In this document: one piece after another, positions 1 to 9,890 of the stretch
Layout: each line of letters begins with the position of its first letter
How positions within the stretch are numbered: the stretch's first letter is position 1
Assembly (NCBI GenBank): GCA_025355595.1
Contig: JANXZI010000044.1
Coordinates: 1 to 39,878, forward strand
Direction: 5' to 3'
DNA length: 39,878 bases
From: Spartobacteria bacterium
GTDB lineage: Bacteria > Verrucomicrobiota > Verrucomicrobiia > Chthoniobacterales > Chthoniobacteraceae
Notes under the pieces: generated by a model
Told to the model about the DNA's origin: nothing
The model's database searches: none
What the model saw: the letters and a program-made list of their open reading frames with translations, nothing else
Translations under genes and position numbers: made by a program

Positions 1-126
1 GAAGGCTACCTCGCCGAACGCAACCTCGCCCCGAAACCCTATCGCTGGCGGGCCAAGGGTGCCGACATCCTCGCCAAGCTCCAGCGCGCCAAAATCGCCC
101 TGGAAACCGTTACATCACGGACTTAA
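1..126 (+). pseudogene. C-terminal end of IS630-family transposase (5' part outside window)
   Basis: Frame 1 reads EGYLAERNLAPKPYRWRAKGADILAKLQRAKIALETVTSRT*, resembling the C-terminal tail of IS630-type transposases (NPKPxxWxAxADxILxKxxRA). Open to the left edge, so intact vs relic is unknown. Confidence 0.7.
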
Positions 127-189
127 GGGACATGACACTAGAGCCTGTACGGAACTTCATGGAGCAGCAGGGCTAAAGGCCTGAAACAA

Positions 190-234
190 GCCAGCCTAGG
201 GCTGCGCTCGTGCCTCGCTTTCCCTAGGGCAACG
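190..234. repeat. Partial copies of a GCCAGCCTAGGGC / CCTAGGGCAACG repeat
   Basis: 190-202 gccagcctagggc and 222-234 ccctagggcaacg match parts of the inverted-repeat arm at 30713-30737 (reverse complement gccagcctagggcaacgccctgggt). Confidence 0.5.
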
Positions 235-339
235 TTGCGAATTTGTTCCTGGGTTGTTGAGCGGCGCATCAGTTTAAAGAATGAGTCTTGCCGGGCTGCC
301 ACTGCCACATGGCGCGTTCCCTGTGATGGCGCACAACAC

Positions 340-720
340 CCGCGCATTTCCGAACTTGAAGTGGAGTGCTCACGGTTACGGCGAGAGAATGACGATTTGC
401 GGTGGCGCTTGGAAACGGAGACAGAGCCAAGCGCGCCCGTTCACACGATTAAGCCAGTTCCGGGATCCAAGTCCCGTGCTTAGGCAGGAACAGAAAGTTC
501 GTCGGCAACCGCAAAGATCGCACTTTTCTGCATGCTATTGCGCGGACGTGAGGACGTGTTTGCCATCCGGTGGGTCGGGAAGGATGGCCGGGGGCACTGA
601 GGCTGATGAAGGCGATTTATGGGTGAAAAGTCCGCCCAACGCGAAAGATCACTGCCGCTGTTTCGACGGCATGAGGTCGCCGCTCATAAAGTCACATAAG
701 CTGGCCAGTAATACCCCGTC
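340..720 (+). pseudogene. Decayed N-terminal fragment of a TOTE-conflict-system-like archaeo-eukaryotic primase (AEP) protein
   Basis: Frame 1 encodes ISELEVECSRLRRENDDLRWRLE (coiled coil), in-frame TAG at 481, then AKIALFCMLLRGREDVFAIRWVGKDGRGH* (514-600). This resembles the family signature KIALFRSLFRGREDVxAxRW. Interrupted by stops and a probable frameshift. Confidence 0.55.
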
Positions 721-812
721 TTGAGCAGTTCCCCTCTGCAAGCCACCGGCTTGCCCGGCGGACTGACTAAAAAATATCAATTTGTGCGGGCTCGGGCGTC
801 CTGAAGTGCCGC

Positions 813-3158
813 CTATGGCCATGCGCGAAGCCGGAAAAAACGGGCTGTGGCGGACGACGTATCTGTTACGGATTGCAAGGTGCCGTCCCCGAGGTGCGCC
901 GAACCCGGGACGAGAGTCCAGATTCCGCCCTCCAAAGAGTCCGTAAAATCTACGACATAGTTGCGGTCTGCCAAGGTGGGAAAAAAGAGCGAAAATGTCG
1001 TAGTGGAATCAGCAGCGCGAGTCGCGACGACTTGGCTGATTTGCGGGGGTGGATTGCCGGCGGGCGGGTTAGTATTCGGGAGGATAGGCGTCGTTGGGGC
1101 GGGCGTATTCGAGAAGGCCGACTGGCCGGCAGCATTGGTTGAGCGCAGACGGTAGTAATAGGTCGTCACGGGATTCAGACCGGAATCGGTATAACTGCTC
1201 ACATTGGGAGCGAACGAGAGCGTTTGCAGGGCCGTGGTAAAATCCGCGCTGGTGCTGCGCTGGAGCGTGAAGGCCGTTTCGTTTGAGCTATTGTCCGCCC
1301 AGCGCAGCGTGATGGTATCGGCGGACGAGGCGGAGGCCCATAAGCCGCTTGGTGCCGCGGGGGGCGCGCTGGCAGCGGCGATGAGCACATAGTCAAGGCG
1401 TGTCGCCTCATCGGCGGCATTGCCTGGGTCGATGGTGAGCTGTCCGTCGGTCACGATGACTGCGTGGGTCTGGTTCACAAATTGTCCTGCGTTGAGGCTT
1501 TGCCCGGTCCAGTAGTTCACGCCCTCGACATTAGCCGTGTAAGTGGACGGATAACTGCCGTCTCCGATTCCAACCGTCACTTCATAAGTTCCGTTCGGCA
1601 CGGCTATCTGCCAGATCCCGCCGGAGCGCATCTGACAGAGTGTGGCGAGGCGCCTGTCGTTACTGTCCCGCCGATTCCGCATGTCGCCGGTGTGGCTGAA
1701 ATTCCACCCATAAGTCAGCCCATTTCCCCGGGCGCCATAAGTCTCGCCGGTGTCGGAGAAATAGCCCACCGCAGGGCTTCCTTCCGCCGGCTGAAAGTTG
1801 ATATTCGCCGCGAAGGCTGCACCGATGATGACGGTCACCGCACTCGATGTCGTCGTGGCCCCGCTGTTATCGGTTGCTTTGGCAGTAAGTGCGTAGGTGC
1901 CAGCCGCCGGATTACTCCACGCGAAGCTAAACGGCGGGCTCATGGTTTCGCCCAACTTCGTCGCGCCGCTGAAGAACTCCACTTTGCTCACACTCCCGTC
2001 GGCATCCGAGGCGGTGGCCGTGATGGTAATGCTGCCAGGTGTGGTGAACCTCAAATCCGTCGCCGGGCTGATGATGCTTACGGAGGGGGCCGCGTTGGCG
2101 GGCGGGTTTTGCACCGCCGCTCTGGCACCGACCACGGCATCCATCAACGGCTGTGGAATCTCCCCCGGCGCGTTCCAATTCACTTCCTCGCAATAGAGCC
2201 ACACGTAGTCGTCGCAGCGGCGCAAGGCACGTTCGAGCGTGGTGCGCATGATCGAGGGATCCATCGGCTGGCCGGCGAACATGAAATTATAGAGGCCGAA
2301 GGAAATGCTGATCTTCAGCGGCCAGACAGGACGCAGATAGTTTGAAATGAAGGGGCAATTCTCGGTGGCCGATGCGATGCTGGTCTTGCGATAATCGTAG
2401 GAAAGCTGGAAGTCGGCCACCGTCCGATAGGCATAGACTTCGCCGCCATCGATGAACTTCGCGCGGCTGTCCAAGCCTTCGATCAGGCCAGCGGAAAACG
2501 GTCCCCGCAGTTCTTCAAGCGTCCAGTTTGTCTGTCCGCCGCGCACCTGATCCGGCGTGCCGGAGAAACTGGAATACGGCCCGTGCAAAGCCATGACGAC
2601 GATTTCGGGATATTCGCCGGCGATGGCTTTCGCGATCTGTTTGCCGCGCAGTCGCGCCTGTTCGCGATACTGATCGAGCGATTTGGAAGGATCGCTGCAA
2701 TCCTCTGGATAATTGAAAAGCGAATCCTGATACGGCTCGTTGTCGAAAAATATTCCCGCGACTCCTTTCTCCTTCAGCACCTTCGCCAGCAGGCGAAAGT
2801 TTTCGACGGTGACCGACCAGTCGCCGAAAAAATCCGCGGGCCGATCCACGTTCACGACGGCGAAGTTATGCCGCATCCGCGTAAAAACGAGGCCATTGAG
2901 CGGCGCGAAATCGCCGGACATCTCCACATAGCTGCGAGCGGCGCCGTTCATGAGAGCGGAACCGGTCGCAGTGGTGATCGCCAGCCCATCGAAAGGGAGC
3001 GTTTCGATGTGGGCGAAATGGTCGCGGACGTATTCCGGGCGGGTGCGATAATCGGCCTGCTGCGCATTGATGAGCAAGGGTGCGGCGCCGCATGATGCGA
3101 CCGCGGCCTGCAGCGCGAGCGGCATAATCATCAGCCACATTCTCACGGAGCGGGACAT
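813..3158 (-). CDS. Secreted multidomain protein: signal peptide, putative glycoside-hydrolase-like N-terminal domain, Ig-like (Big) domain, malectin-like region, FN3 domain
   Basis: Long ORF (track 813-3206); likely start MSRSVRMWLMIMPLALQAAVASCGA at 3158. GIFFDNEPY and YVWLYCEEVNW motifs, PSVSIISPATDLRFTTPGSITITATASDADGSVSKVEFFSG Ig-like, PPAAPSGLWASASSADTITLRWADNSSNETAFTLQRS FN3. Confidence 0.75.
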   Translation of the reverse strand: MSRSVRMWLMIMPLALQAAVASCGAAPLLINAQQADYRTRPEYVRDHFAHIETLPFDGLAITTATGSALMNGAARSYVEMSGDFAPLNGLVFTRMRHNFAVVNVDRPADFFGDWSVTVENFRLLAKVLKEKGVAGIFFDNEPYQDSLFNYPEDCSDPSKSLDQYREQARLRGKQIAKAIAGEYPEIVVMALHGPYSSFSGTPDQVRGGQTNWTLEELRGPFSAGLIEGLDSRAKFIDGGEVYAYRTVADFQLSYDYRKTSIASATENCPFISNYLRPVWPLKISISFGLYNFMFAGQPMDPSIMRTTLERALRRCDDYVWLYCEEVNWNAPGEIPQPLMDAVVGARAAVQNPPANAAPSVSIISPATDLRFTTPGSITITATASDADGSVSKVEFFSGATKLGETMSPPFSFAWSNPAAGTYALTAKATDNSGATTTSSAVTVIIGAAFAANINFQPAEGSPAVGYFSDTGETYGARGNGLTYGWNFSHTGDMRNRRDSNDRRLATLCQMRSGGIWQIAVPNGTYEVTVGIGDGSYPSTYTANVEGVNYWTGQSLNAGQFVNQTHAVIVTDGQLTIDPGNAADEATRLDYVLIAAASAPPAAPSGLWASASSADTITLRWADNSSNETAFTLQRSTSADFTTALQTLSFAPNVSSYTDSGLNPVTTYYYRLRSTNAAGQSAFSNTPAPTTPILPNTNPPAGNPPPQISQVVATRAADSTTTFSLFFPTLADRNYVVDFTDSLEGGIWTLVPGSAHLGDGTLQSVTDTSSATARFFRLRAWP

Positions 3159-3278
3159 TGCCCCTATATGAACCCGATCGCCCACGCCTGCAACAGCGAT
3201 GGGCATAGAGTATCCGAGGCTGGAACGTGCCTCACTCCTTCCTTCCCATCGGAATGCATCCTGCTAAAAGGCGGACCG

Positions 3279-4610
3279 GTGAAAATCATTCTTCCGCTGC
3301 TGCTTGGGATTGCGACGCTTCCTGCAACAACTTTCGCGCAGGAACTGCCCTCCAGCGGACCCGGCGCAACTCCGGTGGAACCGGAGGGCTTGGACCTCGG
3401 CAGATCCCTTCTGGTTTCCGAAGCGGTGCAGGGCGGCGCGACCGATGTGGCTCAACCCGCGGGCGAGCCAGTTGCGCTCACCGAAGCGGGTGACGCGAGC
3501 CGCCGGGGACGCTGGCGGGTGGCACCGCACTTCCGTGCGAAGGGCACCTATGACGACAATATTTTCATCCAGTCGAAGATCAAAGTCGCGGACTACATCG
3601 GCACGCTGGAGCCGGGAATCGCGCTCGGGTTTTGGGATTCCAATGAGGCTCGCGAGCGGTTTCTCGAGCGGCGGCGCAGCGCGGCGCTGATCGAGCACGA
3701 CGACGGGAGTTTCGTGGTGGCGGACTACACGGCGATGCTGCTCGGTTTTGCGAAAACGACGTCGCAGAATTCGCTCGATCACGACGGGACGCTTGATGCG
3801 CAGTGGCAGTTCCAAAAGCTGACGCTGGGTGCCAGCCTTCACGCTGAGGCGAAGTCCGAGACGAACACTGACGTGGGAGCCCGCGTGCGGCGCAAGACGG
3901 TGACTGCGGCATTCACTGCGAGCTACCAGATCAGCGACAAGACGCGGTTTGGGTTTGCCATCCATCACCGGACGAATGAGCCGGAAAATTACCTGCGGAC
4001 GGTGGAATGGAGCGGCGAGGGTTCGCTGGATTACGCCATTTCACCGAACACGCGGTTTGGCTTCGGCTTCACCGCGGGGCGGGTGCAGGTGGAAAGGAGC
4101 GCCGATCAGACTTTTCAGCGGGCGCTCGCGCGGATGGATTATTCGCTGAGCGAGAAGGTCGCAGTCGAATTCCGCGGCGGTGTCGAATTCCGGCAGTCGG
4201 GCGGACGGGTGGGTGACCAGACGAACCCCGTCTTCGACCTCCGTGCTGACTGGACGCCTGCACCGGGGACGCGGATCGGGCTGGAGGCGACCCGGCATGT
4301 GGAGCCCTCGTGGGAGCGCCCGGATCAGGATTACACGCTCACGGGAGTGGCGCTGAGCTTTCGGCAGACGATCCGTGGGGGCCTGCATTTTTCGGTCGAA
4401 GGCGGCTATCACGTCGCCGAATACTCGAGGACACTTCCCGGCGAAGCTCGCACGGACCGGTATTTTTTCGTCCGTCCGGCGTTGCTTTACAATTTTGCCA
4501 CATGGGGAAATGCCGGAGTGACCTTTGAGCACCGGCGCAACGAATCGGACCGTTCCTCGTCGAGCTTTCGGAACAATCAAATCAGCGTGGAAATCGGCGT
4601 GACCTACTGA
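3279..4610 (+). CDS. Outer membrane beta-barrel protein of polysaccharide locus
   Basis: GTG start at 3279 gives VKIILPLLLGIATLPATTFAQ signal peptide; repeated amphipathic strands; C-terminal SSSFRNNQISVEIGVTY ending in aromatic. ORF track gives longer 3168 start. Confidence 0.7.
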   Translation: MKIILPLLLGIATLPATTFAQELPSSGPGATPVEPEGLDLGRSLLVSEAVQGGATDVAQPAGEPVALTEAGDASRRGRWRVAPHFRAKGTYDDNIFIQSKIKVADYIGTLEPGIALGFWDSNEARERFLERRRSAALIEHDDGSFVVADYTAMLLGFAKTTSQNSLDHDGTLDAQWQFQKLTLGASLHAEAKSETNTDVGARVRRKTVTAAFTASYQISDKTRFGFAIHHRTNEPENYLRTVEWSGEGSLDYAISPNTRFGFGFTAGRVQVERSADQTFQRALARMDYSLSEKVAVEFRGGVEFRQSGGRVGDQTNPVFDLRADWTPAPGTRIGLEATRHVEPSWERPDQDYTLTGVALSFRQTIRGGLHFSVEGGYHVAEYSRTLPGEARTDRYFFVRPALLYNFATWGNAGVTFEHRRNESDRSSSSFRNNQISVEIGVTY

Positions 4611-4757
4611 TGGCACTAAAAAGGCTTTGGCAGCGGTCATCATCTCTCGAATTTTCACCAACAAGAACTCCCAACCAAGTTCCGGGCGTCGCCGAATGCA
4701 TCTCCAACACGACACAGAAATGTCGAAACCAGGTTCCATGGATCAGACGCGAAGCGA

Positions 4758-5375
4758 ATGAAAAAGTCCCTCACAGTGCTGGGTCTTGTGCTTCACCTTT
4801 TCGGCGCGCACGTCCGCGGCGAGTCTCCGCCGGGAGACCGGAGCGTGCCCGTCGCACCGCCGGTGAAGACTGCGGCGAGCCACCTCCTGGCGCCCGATGA
4901 ACTGATCGAGATCAAGGTTTTCCAAGAACCCGAGCTGACGACCTCGACGAGGATTCCGAGTGATGGCCGGATTAATTTTCCGCTCATCGGTGACGTGGCC
5001 ATCGCAGGGAAAAGCGTGCAGCAGGCCACCCAGATGATCCAAGACCGCCTCGGCGCGCGATTCCTCGTGAACCCGCAGGTGAGCATCGCGATCATCGAGC
5101 CGGCGAAGCGGCTTTTCACCGTGCTCGGACAGGTGCAGCGGCCGGGCACGTATCGGTTCCCGGACCGGCAGTCGCTGGATCTCATGCAGGTCATCGGCAT
5201 CGCCGGCGGCTACACCCGGTTGGCGGACGCGGGGAAGATCACGGTCAAGCGCCATGTCGGCGGGAAAGAGACGGTCTTTCGCATCAATGGAAAGCAACTC
5301 GCGACGGATCAAAAATCGAGCCCGTTCATGGTCGCGGACGGCGACCTCATCAGCATCGGGGAACGTCTTTTCTGA
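4758..5375 (+). CDS. wza: Polysaccharide export protein (Wza-like, Poly_export + SLBB)
   Basis: LLAPDELIEIKVFQEPELTTSTRIPSDGRINFPLIGDVAIAGKS and LFTVLGQVQRPGTYRFPDRQSLDLMQVIGIAGGYTRLADAGKITVKR are typical. Confidence 0.88.
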   Translation: MKKSLTVLGLVLHLFGAHVRGESPPGDRSVPVAPPVKTAASHLLAPDELIEIKVFQEPELTTSTRIPSDGRINFPLIGDVAIAGKSVQQATQMIQDRLGARFLVNPQVSIAIIEPAKRLFTVLGQVQRPGTYRFPDRQSLDLMQVIGIAGGYTRLADAGKITVKRHVGGKETVFRINGKQLATDQKSSPFMVADGDLISIGERLF

Positions 5376-5377
5376 AC

Positions 5378-7510
5378 ATGGACGCAGACAAACCCAAGCA
5401 GACGATCGTTTTGCCGACGGACCTCCGGGCCCTGTGGCATGTGCTGATGGAAAAGGTGTGGGTCATCGCAGGCATCGTCGCGGTTTGCACGGTGGCGGGA
5501 TTTTTCTACGCGATCCGTCTGCCGAAGCAGTATGAGGCGACCTCGACGGTCCAAGTGGAGGCTGACCGTCAGACGCTGATGAAGGCGGAAAATCGCAAAA
5601 CGGACGAGCCGGCGAACGAAATAATCCTCAAGACGATCGAGCAAAATCTGCGCAGTCCCGCGCTCGCGCTGCGGCTGATCCTCCACCCGGAAGTGAAGTC
5701 CGATCCGGCCTTTCTCCGCGGCATCGCGCGCCCTGCATCGGAGGAACGGCTACGTGCGGCGCTGTCCAGCGAAATCACCGTCCGCGTCCGGCCCGGAACG
5801 CGGCTCGTGGATGTCACCATCGAGGACGAAAACCCGGCGTTGGCGCAGAAGCTCGCGCGCCTTCTCGTCGAGGAATTCCTCACGGCCAGTGCCGACGGAA
5901 GGGTGGCAGTGGCGCAGGGTGCGAATTCTTACCTGCGGGAAGAAGCGGATCGTCTGAAGGCCCGCCTCGCGAAATCCGAACATGCAATGCAGCAATACAA
6001 GGAGCAGCACCAGGCCGTGTCGCTGGAGGACAAGCAGAACATCGTCGTGGAGCGGCTGAAGGAATTGAACGCAAAAGTCACCACGGCAAAATCGGAACGC
6101 CTGAGACTTGAAACCGACTTCGCGCAAATCCAGACGATGGCCGGGAAGCCGTCGGACCGCCTGCTGGCGCTGTCGAGCATCGCGAATTCTCCTGCGGTCA
6201 GCGAACTGCGCCGCAAGCTGGGAGAAAAGGAAAACGAGTTCGCCGCGCTGACCCAACGCTACAAGGCCGAGCACCCGAAATACATCCAGACGACCAGCGA
6301 ATTGCAGGGATTGCGGACGGCCCTCGGCGAAGCGATCCAGAACGCCGGACAGACCATGAGCGTCTCGCTCGACGCGGCCAAACTCACCGAGAGCAAACTC
6401 GAGGAGGCGCTCCGCGCGCAGGAAAATCTCGCGCTTGCGCTGGGCAAAATGGCGATCCCGTACGAAGCGCTCGAACGCGAAGTCGTCTCCGATCGCGCGC
6501 TTTACGATTCGCTGCTCGGTCGCCTCAAGGAATCCGAAATCGGGCAGGACGCGTCGCAATACTCGGTGCGGATGGTGTCACCGCCCATGCTGCCCGAGAT
6601 TCCGTCCAAGCCGAAAAAATCCCTCATCCTCCTGATGAGCATCGCCGCCGGTCTCGGCATCGCGCTCAGTTTCGTGCTCGGTGCGAGCCTGCTGGATACC
6701 TCGCTGAAGACCGTGGATCAGTCGGAGAAATTCCTCGGGCTGACCTTGCTCGGCGCGATCCCCACCGCCAAGAACGCCAAGCTCGAACAGACGCGCTTGA
6801 TGCTCACCGAGAATTCGCAATCCGCGATCGCGGAGACCTTCCGCGCTCTGCGGACCTCCGTGCAACTCGCCGCTCCGGACGGCGCGTTTCGCTGCGTGCT
6901 TTTCACCAGCGGCATTCCGGGAGAAGGCAAAAGTTTCTGCGCGATCAATTACGCCGTCGCGCTCGCACAGCAGGGCCTCCGCACATTGCTGATTGATGCC
7001 GATGTGCGCCTGCCGAGCATCGCCCGGGTGTTCCTCGGAAATGATGGCGCGCCGGGCTTGACTGACCTCCTGCTCCGACGCCGCGAACTCGGCGAAGTCG
7101 TCCGCCGCACCGACGTCGAAAACCTTTCGATTCTCCCCGCGGGAAGCCGCGTGCCGAATCCCGCCGAACTCTGTGGCCAGACATCGTTCTCCGAGATGCT
7201 CCACGCCGCGAAGGCCACGTTTGATCGAATCGTGATCGACACCGCGCCCGTCCATGCGGTCAGCGAAACACTCATCCTCGCGCCGCAAGCCGACGCCGTC
7301 TGCCTCGTCGTCCGCGCAGGAAAAACGCCGGGGCCGGTGGTGGCGCGCGCGCTGAAAAAAATCATCGAGAGCGGCGCGTGCGTGCCCGGCTTTGTGCTGA
7401 ACGGCGTTTCGACGAGGAACAACGGTTACTACTATCACTACCACGCTCCGGGCTACGGCAAGGACGAGGTTTACGGCGCGAGTGGGCAGCGGGCGGGAGG
7501 GAAAGCATGA
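5378..7510 (+). CDS. Wzc-like chain-length determinant / BY-family tyrosine kinase
   Basis: Wzz-type N-terminus, long coiled coil, Walker A SGIPGEGKSF, Walker A' TLLIDADVRLPS, Walker B RIVIDTAPV, tyrosine-rich tail GYYYHYHAPGYGKDEVYG. Confidence 0.9.
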   Translation: MDADKPKQTIVLPTDLRALWHVLMEKVWVIAGIVAVCTVAGFFYAIRLPKQYEATSTVQVEADRQTLMKAENRKTDEPANEIILKTIEQNLRSPALALRLILHPEVKSDPAFLRGIARPASEERLRAALSSEITVRVRPGTRLVDVTIEDENPALAQKLARLLVEEFLTASADGRVAVAQGANSYLREEADRLKARLAKSEHAMQQYKEQHQAVSLEDKQNIVVERLKELNAKVTTAKSERLRLETDFAQIQTMAGKPSDRLLALSSIANSPAVSELRRKLGEKENEFAALTQRYKAEHPKYIQTTSELQGLRTALGEAIQNAGQTMSVSLDAAKLTESKLEEALRAQENLALALGKMAIPYEALEREVVSDRALYDSLLGRLKESEIGQDASQYSVRMVSPPMLPEIPSKPKKSLILLMSIAAGLGIALSFVLGASLLDTSLKTVDQSEKFLGLTLLGAIPTAKNAKLEQTRLMLTENSQSAIAETFRALRTSVQLAAPDGAFRCVLFTSGIPGEGKSFCAINYAVALAQQGLRTLLIDADVRLPSIARVFLGNDGAPGLTDLLLRRRELGEVVRRTDVENLSILPAGSRVPNPAELCGQTSFSEMLHAAKATFDRIVIDTAPVHAVSETLILAPQADAVCLVVRAGKTPGPVVARALKKIIESGACVPGFVLNGVSTRNNGYYYHYHAPGYGKDEVYGASGQRAGGKA

Positions 7511-8736
7511 GCCCGCCGGCAAAATTTTCGTCGCCATCCCCCGACCGCGAGCCCGGCGGGATGCGCGTGCTCATGGTCACCGGAATTTTCCCGCCCGACC
7601 GCGGTGGCCCGGCGAGCTACGTCCCGGAGATGGCCCGCGCGCTCGTGAGACTCGGCCACAAAGTCGAGGTCATCTGCCTCAGCGACACGCTCGCCAATGA
7701 CGACTCGATCCATCCGTTTCCCGTCCGGCGGATTCGCCGTGGAATATTCTGGCCGGTGCGCATCGTCCGCACGGTCTTTGAAATTTGGCGTGCGGCGCGG
7801 CGCAACGATCTCGTGTTCGTCAGCGGCCTCGGGTCCGAGTCCGCCCTCGCCGCGCTCCTCGCCGGCCGGCCCGCCATTCACAAGATCGTCGGCGATTACG
7901 CGTGGGAGCGGGCGGTCAGCCGCGGATGGTTTTCCGGCACCATCGACGCGTATCAGGTGCATCGGAAATCGCTGAAACTCGCCACGACCGATCTCGTGCG
8001 GACGCTTCCGCTGAAGCTCGCCCGCCGGATTTTCGTGCCGAGCAATTACCTCGGCCGCATCGTCGGTGGCTGGCGGATCGCACCGGAAAAAATCTCCGTG
8101 ATCCACAATGCCGTCGCCATTCCCGCAGCGAAAACGCCGCTCATCGTGCTGCCGCCGTGGCAGGGCAAGACGCTCATCACCGTCTGCCGGCTCGTGCCGT
8201 GGAAAGGTGTGGACGCCCTCATCCGCGCGCTGCCAACGCTGCCCGACACGCGCCTCGTCATCGCCGGCGACGGACATCTGCGCGCCGAACTCGCGGCGCT
8301 CGCCGAATCGTCCGGCGTCGCGCAACGCACCATTTTCCTCGGCGACGTTCCGCATTCGGAAATCGCCGGCTGCCTCGCGCAGTCAGCTGCGTTCATCCTG
8401 AATTCCACCTACGAGGGACTTCCCCACGTCGTGCTCGAAGCAATGGCCGCGGGCCTCCCCGTCATCGCCACGGACGCGGGCGGGACGAGCGAAGTCGTCG
8501 AGCATGAAGTCACCGGCCTGCTCATTCCCGTCGGCGATTCCGGCGCACTGCGATCCGCCGTCGAGCGGCTCTGGCGCGATCCTGCGCTGTGCCGGCAACT
8601 GACCGCGAACGCGACCGAGTTGCTGAGCAAGTACTTCGATTTCAATGTCATGGTGCGCTCGACCGAGGCGCTGCTTTTGTCCATGATCGGATCGTCGCGC
8701 GGCGCAGAACCGCTCCCCGTGGAGGAGACGCCATGA
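7507..8736 (+). CDS. Glycosyltransferase, GT4-like
   Basis: MRVLMVTGIFPPDRGGPASYVPEMARAL, TVCRLVPWKGVDALI, STYEGLPHVVLEAMAAGLPVIATDAGGTSEVV. Start by ATGA overlap with wzc. Confidence 0.88.
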   Translation: MSPPAKFSSPSPDREPGGMRVLMVTGIFPPDRGGPASYVPEMARALVRLGHKVEVICLSDTLANDDSIHPFPVRRIRRGIFWPVRIVRTVFEIWRAARRNDLVFVSGLGSESALAALLAGRPAIHKIVGDYAWERAVSRGWFSGTIDAYQVHRKSLKLATTDLVRTLPLKLARRIFVPSNYLGRIVGGWRIAPEKISVIHNAVAIPAAKTPLIVLPPWQGKTLITVCRLVPWKGVDALIRALPTLPDTRLVIAGDGHLRAELAALAESSGVAQRTIFLGDVPHSEIAGCLAQSAAFILNSTYEGLPHVVLEAMAAGLPVIATDAGGTSEVVEHEVTGLLIPVGDSGALRSAVERLWRDPALCRQLTANATELLSKYFDFNVMVRSTEALLLSMIGSSRGAEPLPVEETP

Positions 8737-9875
8737 GCGGGCTTTCCGTGCTCTCGTTTGGCTTCACGCGCGGCCTCTGGGACGGCGAAGGCGCGGAGGA
8801 TGTGCAGCGCATGATGGGCTACGCGCAGCATCTCGACGCCTACGTCGTGGTCACAAATTCCTACAGGCGCCACGGCCTGAAACCGCTCGCTCTTGCGGAA
8901 AATGTCGAGGCGATCCCGACCGATGCATTCGGCCCGCTCCACAGCATGTGGAGGATGCTGCGCATCGGCGTGAGCATTCTCCGGCGGAAAAAAATCACGC
9001 TCATCCAGGCGCAGGATCCGCTCGGCACCGGACTCGTCGCGGTCCTGCTTGGGAAAATTTTCCGCCTGCCCGTCAACATCTGCAGCTATGGCCCGAACGC
9101 CTACGATCCGCACTGGGTCGCGAGCCATTGGAAGCATCGCCTTCTCGCGCCGCTCTCCCGCTGGATCATGCGCCAGAGCCGTGGAATCCAAGTGGATGGC
9201 CAGCTCACCGCCAACCGTCTAATCAACGCCGGATACGGCCCGGACAAAGTCGCCGTGAAACCCGTCGTCCCCGCGAATCTCGACCGGTTCCTGCAAATTG
9301 ATCGCGCGCCGCGGAATCCTACCCAGCCCGTCCGCCTGCTCTACGTCGGCCGCTTTGCCGCGCAGAAAAATCTCGGGATGCTCATCGCCGTGGCCAAGCT
9401 GCTGCGCGCGCGCGGATGCACTTTCGAGATGTCACTCGTCGGCGATGGCCCGGAACTCGCCAGCCTCAAATCCGCCATCGAGCGCGACGGTCTGGAGCCG
9501 CTTGTGAAGTTCCGAGGTCAGATGCCGCGCGACCAGATCGCCGGAGCTTTCGCGGATGCGGACATCTTCGTGCTCACGTCGGATTACGAAGGCTACCCGC
9601 GCGTGCTCATGGAAGCCGCCGCGGCAGCCTTGCCGGCGGTGACCACGGCGGTGAGCGGCGCGGATGACGCCATCGCCGACGGCGTGTCCGGCCACATCGT
9701 CCCCATCGGTGACGCGGCAGCCGCGGCGGAAAGACTCGCCGCCTTAATCGAGTCCGCCGAGTTGCGCAATCGCATGGGAGTCGCCGCCCGCGCCCACATT
9801 CGCGGGCAGCTCGATCCCGCGGCCAACGCGCCGCGCCAAGTGGCCATCTGGCGTCGCGTCGCCGAGCCGCACTGA
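8733..9875 (+). CDS. Glycosyltransferase, GT4-like
   Basis: LLYVGRFAAQKNLGMLI, FRGQMPRDQIAGAFADADIFVLTSDYEGYPRVLMEAAAAALPAVTT. ATGA overlap with upstream gene. Confidence 0.88.
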   Translation: MSGLSVLSFGFTRGLWDGEGAEDVQRMMGYAQHLDAYVVVTNSYRRHGLKPLALAENVEAIPTDAFGPLHSMWRMLRIGVSILRRKKITLIQAQDPLGTGLVAVLLGKIFRLPVNICSYGPNAYDPHWVASHWKHRLLAPLSRWIMRQSRGIQVDGQLTANRLINAGYGPDKVAVKPVVPANLDRFLQIDRAPRNPTQPVRLLYVGRFAAQKNLGMLIAVAKLLRARGCTFEMSLVGDGPELASLKSAIERDGLEPLVKFRGQMPRDQIAGAFADADIFVLTSDYEGYPRVLMEAAAAALPAVTTAVSGADDAIADGVSGHIVPIGDAAAAAERLAALIESAELRNRMGVAARAHIRGQLDPAANAPRQVAIWRRVAEPH

Positions 9876-9890
9876 CCCGCAAAATTTCCC

